From JAVBWI01 sp036677445 (GTDB lineage Bacteria; Bacillota; Clostridia; Christensenellales; CAG-138): a stretch of 64,000 nt of DNA. Under the pieces are notes generated by a model that saw nothing but the letters and a program-made list of their open reading frames with translations, was not told the origin of the DNA and made no database searches. Both the position numbers and the translations under genes were made by a program. The stretch is from NCBI GenBank assembly GCA_036677445.1, contig JAVBWI010000001.1, forward strand, positions 3,008 to 67,007, given 5' to 3'. Below, piece by piece: positions 61,596 to 64,000 of this stretch (positions are counted from its first letter, which is position 1; every line of letters begins with the position of its first letter).

Positions 61596-63470
61596 TCATT
61601 CGCCCGCCACGCGGTCATAGAGCAGCTCCGTATCCGTAAGCGTAAAGAACACGGCGCCAAACGGCGGCAGCCTGAACCGCAGCCTGTCCGTCGCCGCGAC
61701 GGGCTGGGTATTATGCCAATCCCCCGTGCCGCCAAAGCAGGCGGCGTCGGAGGAAAACACCTCTGTAAGCGTCTGCCGCGCGGGCATCTGCAGGGCATAG
61801 TTCTCCCACGGGTTGGGCGTGAAGTTAAACGCGCACAGCAGCGCGTTGCCCGCGTCGTCCCGCCTTATAAAGGCGAGCACGGAATGTATGCCGTCATCCA
61901 CGCTGGCCCACTCGAAACCGCCCCAGCCGTCGTCCCGTTCGAAAAGTGGAGGGGTCGCCGTATAAAAGCGGTTGAGCGCACGTGAAAACGCCTGCATATT
62001 GCGGTGCATGGGATAGTCCAGCAGCAGCCAGTCCAGCCCTTCGTCGAAGCGCCACTCTATAAACTGCCCGAATTCGCTGCCCATGAAATTCAGTTTTTTC
62101 CCCGGGTGCGCAAACTGATACGCCAGCAGCAGCCGAAGCTGCGCGAACTTGCGCCAGTAATCCCCCGGCATTTTATCCAGCAGCGAGTGCTTGCCGTGCA
62201 CCACCTCGTCATGCGAAAACGGGAGTATATACTGTTCGGAAAACGCGTAGCACAGCGAAAACGTCAGCTTGTCGTGGTGCCACTTGCGATAGACCGGGTC
62301 CTTTTCCATATAGGAAAGCGTATCGTTCATCCAGCCCATGTTCCATTTGTAATGGAAGCCGAGACCGCCTTCCTCCGCGGGCTTTGTCACATACGGGAAA
62401 GCGGTGCTTTCCTCCGCGATCAAAAGCCGCTCGTCATCCGGCCAAGCCGTGCGCAGCCTGGTAGTCAGGAGTTTCATAAACTCGATGGCCTCCAGATTTT
62501 CACGCCCTCCGTACGCGTTGGGCAGCCACCCGCCGTCCGCCCGCCCGTAATCGTGATAGAGCATACAGCTGACGGCATCCACGCGCAGGCCGTCAAAATG
62601 AAATTCCTTAAGCCAGTAGAACGCGTTGGACAAAAGAAAGCTCCGCACCTGCGTGCGGCCGTAGTCGAAAAGCATGGTACCCCACTGCGGCTGCTCGCCG
62701 CGGCGGCTGTCGGGATGCTCGTAAAGCGGCGTGCCGTCATACAGCCTGAGTCCGTGCGCGTCGCGCGGGAAGTGCGCCGGTACCCAATCCAGCAGCACGC
62801 CCAGGCCCTTTTGATGCGCGCGGTCGACAAGATACATCAGATCCTCCGGCTCGCCGTAACGGGATGTCGCGGCGTAAAAGCCCGTAATCTGGTATCCCCA
62901 GCTCATATCCAGCGGGTATTCCGCAATAGGCAGCAGTTCGAGGTGCGTATAGCCCATATCCACGGCGTAATCCACCAGCTCCGCCGCAAGCTCCCGGTAG
63001 GAAAGGCCGCTGCGAAAGGAGCCCAGGTGCGCCTCGTAAATGCTCATAGGCTGCTTGAAGTGGTTAAGCCCCGCCTTTGCCTCGTAATATGCGGCATCGC
63101 CCCACTGATGCCGTGGAATTCCCCAGGCCACAGAGGCCGTGCCCGGCCGCTGCTCCGCGCGCGTCGCATAAGGATCGGCACGCCAGTACAGCGTGCCGTC
63201 GGCGGCGGTGATGGCGTATTTATACAGATCACCGCGGGAAGCGTTCGTAAGCGTTTCCCATACGCCGGTAGCGCCGACCGGCCGCATGGGCAAAGCATCC
63301 GGATCAAAGCCGTTGAAGCTGCCCGCAAGATGCACGGCACGCGCATTTGGCGCCCACACGCGAAAACGCCAGCCGCCTTTTTCCGGATGCGCGCCCAAAG
63401 TTTCATATGCGCAGGCACTCTCGCCGATGTTGAAATAGTACAGCGCTGTCGTGTCATGTTCGGTTGCCAT
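61596..63470 (-). CDS. glgB: 1,4-alpha-glucan branching enzyme
   Basis: A 624-residue GH13 branching enzyme that makes alpha-1,6 branches in glycogen. An N-terminal CBM48 domain (about 20-120: FRVWAPNARAVHLAGSFNGF, in part) precedes the barrel. Catalytic residues are in GLRVDAVSCML (Asp), LIAEEST (Glu) and FSHDEVVHG (Asp). The ATG at 63470 has AAGGAGG 7 bases upstream; the in-frame GTG at 63476 is too close. First gene of the glycogen operon, with 79 bases to glgC. Confidence 0.97.
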   Translation of the reverse strand: MATEHDTTALYYFNIGESACAYETLGAHPEKGGWRFRVWAPNARAVHLAGSFNGFDPDALPMRPVGATGVWETLTNASRGDLYKYAITAADGTLYWRADPYATRAEQRPGTASVAWGIPRHQWGDAAYYEAKAGLNHFKQPMSIYEAHLGSFRSGLSYRELAAELVDYAVDMGYTHLELLPIAEYPLDMSWGYQITGFYAATSRYGEPEDLMYLVDRAHQKGLGVLLDWVPAHFPRDAHGLRLYDGTPLYEHPDSRRGEQPQWGTMLFDYGRTQVRSFLLSNAFYWLKEFHFDGLRVDAVSCMLYHDYGRADGGWLPNAYGGRENLEAIEFMKLLTTRLRTAWPDDERLLIAEESTAFPYVTKPAEEGGLGFHYKWNMGWMNDTLSYMEKDPVYRKWHHDKLTFSLCYAFSEQYILPFSHDEVVHGKHSLLDKMPGDYWRKFAQLRLLLAYQFAHPGKKLNFMGSEFGQFIEWRFDEGLDWLLLDYPMHRNMQAFSRALNRFYTATPPLFERDDGWGGFEWASVDDGIHSVLAFIRRDDAGNALLCAFNFTPNPWENYALQMPARQTLTEVFSSDAACFGGTGDWHNTQPVAATDRLRFRLPPFGAVFFTLTDTELLYDRVAGE

Positions 63471-63873
63471 TTCCACGCCTCCTTTTCATAGGGTGGTTTT
63501 GCACAATACAGGCAGCTCGATGTTTTAGCAAGCATAAAAAGGCGTCGCCGGATGAAGGTAAACAAAGGAATCTCTGCTTTAATAATACCATTTTTCCCAG
63601 AAGAATTGAAGAGCCGGCATAAAACAAAAACAGAACGCGACATGTACGGCATCCGATAGCGTTCCTCGAAGTTGCAGGCATGCAGAACGCGTACTTTTCA
63701 CGCATGCCGTATCGTCACAAAAACAATCATTTCCTAATAATATAGTGTACAATTCACCGCATGCTAAACCCTTGTGTTCAGTATACCGCATGCCCATAAA
63801 ACAGGCAACACCGGCCACTTTATAGCGCCTTTTGCTTAGGTAAAAAATACATCACATATTCATCAAAAACCTG
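63471..63873. other. Intergenic region upstream of the glycogen operon
   Basis: About 400 bases, AT-rich towards the right, with no credible gene. A weak leftward promoter TTCAAT-N17-TATTAT (-10 at 63582-63587) could serve glgB. Confidence 0.4.
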
Positions 63874-63902
63874 TTGACAGGGTGAAGCGTGTTTGCTACA
63901 AT
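63874..63902 (+). promoter_or_regulatory. Strong promoter of an RNA at the right edge
   Basis: TTGACA (63874-63879), 17-nt spacer, TACAAT (63897-63902); initiation expected at about 63909. Confidence 0.82.
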
Positions 63903-63908
63903 AAACAA

Positions 63909-64000
63909 GCTGTCCCGCCCGAGAGGGGACGGAGCCGAGCCCGCCCGGTGGGCGAAAAAGCGAGGCGAAGTCCCAGTGAGCAAGGAAGCGTGAGGAAGTA
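63909..64000 (+). ncRNA. 5' end of an unidentified structured RNA, cut by window edge
   Basis: GC-rich sequence directly after a near-consensus promoter, with stems GTCCC..GGGAC (near 63914) and GCCC..GGGC (near 63940), followed by a purine-rich stretch with repeated GCGAGG / GAGCAAGG / GCGTGAGG motifs. No open frame with a ribosome site is seen. It is not recognisably RNase P RNA, tmRNA, 6S or SRP RNA from the part present. Confidence 0.45.

Noticed and set aside
63909..64000. RNase P RNA, tmRNA, 6S RNA or group II intron start
   Set aside because: The expected conserved 5' sequences of these RNAs are not seen in the visible part.

Overview
The window looks like a chromosomal segment of a GC-rich, monoderm Clostridia-type Bacillota (perhaps Christensenellales or a related order; I cannot settle this by eye). 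Pointers are a clostridial glgB-C-D-A operon, an LCP wall protein, many lipoproteins, strong AGGAGG-type ribosome sites with GTG and TTG starts, and an anaerobe-type set of small redox proteins (rubredoxin, DUF1858, ferritin-like). There are no rRNA or tRNA genes, CRISPR arrays or recognisable transposases.

Layout. 1-8.7 kb is a sugar locus: a sugar ABC ATPase reading left, a LacI regulator, and a rightward operon of FGGY kinase, zinc dehydrogenase, GatZ-like protein, aldo/keto reductase and FucU. Near-identical palindromes sit before both the ABC gene and the kinase operon. 9-12.2 kb holds an MFS exporter, then an AT-rich patch with a DUF2975 membrane protein and a secreted protein. 12.3-19.4 kb is a MacA/MacB-like ABC export operon divergent from a two-component system. 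19.5-23.1 kb has two M20 amidohydrolases and a transporter. 23.5-27.1 kb encodes three exported or lipid-anchored proteins. 27.2-33.4 kb mixes an exonuclease, a ferritin-like protein, cysteine metabolism (Rrf2-CysK, MalY) and small redox proteins. 33.4-38.7 kb has a GH13 enzyme and a DUF6320/acyltransferase/esterase triad. 38.8-49.1 kb carries core genes: prfB (with its programmed frameshift), secA, an M20 hydrolase and a type IIA topoisomerase pair. 49.1-50.9 kb is a tandem EamA transporter pair. 51.3-54.6 kb is a ygeW-ygeY-regulator cluster. 55-57 kb has a DUF1292 protein and the LCP protein. 57.5-63.5 kb is the glycogen operon. The last 100 bases begin a strongly promoted, unidentified RNA.

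The most unusual feature is a superfamily of about 200-nt structured intergenic elements, about nine copies in 64 kb. They share a hairpin whose stem sequence varies but whose cap (CGCRCATGTCG) is conserved, an AAAGTGCC hairpin and a trailing AAGCCTCCGG segment. Most lie directly 3' of a gene and in sense with it, and the copies show compensatory stem changes. I do not recognise this element.
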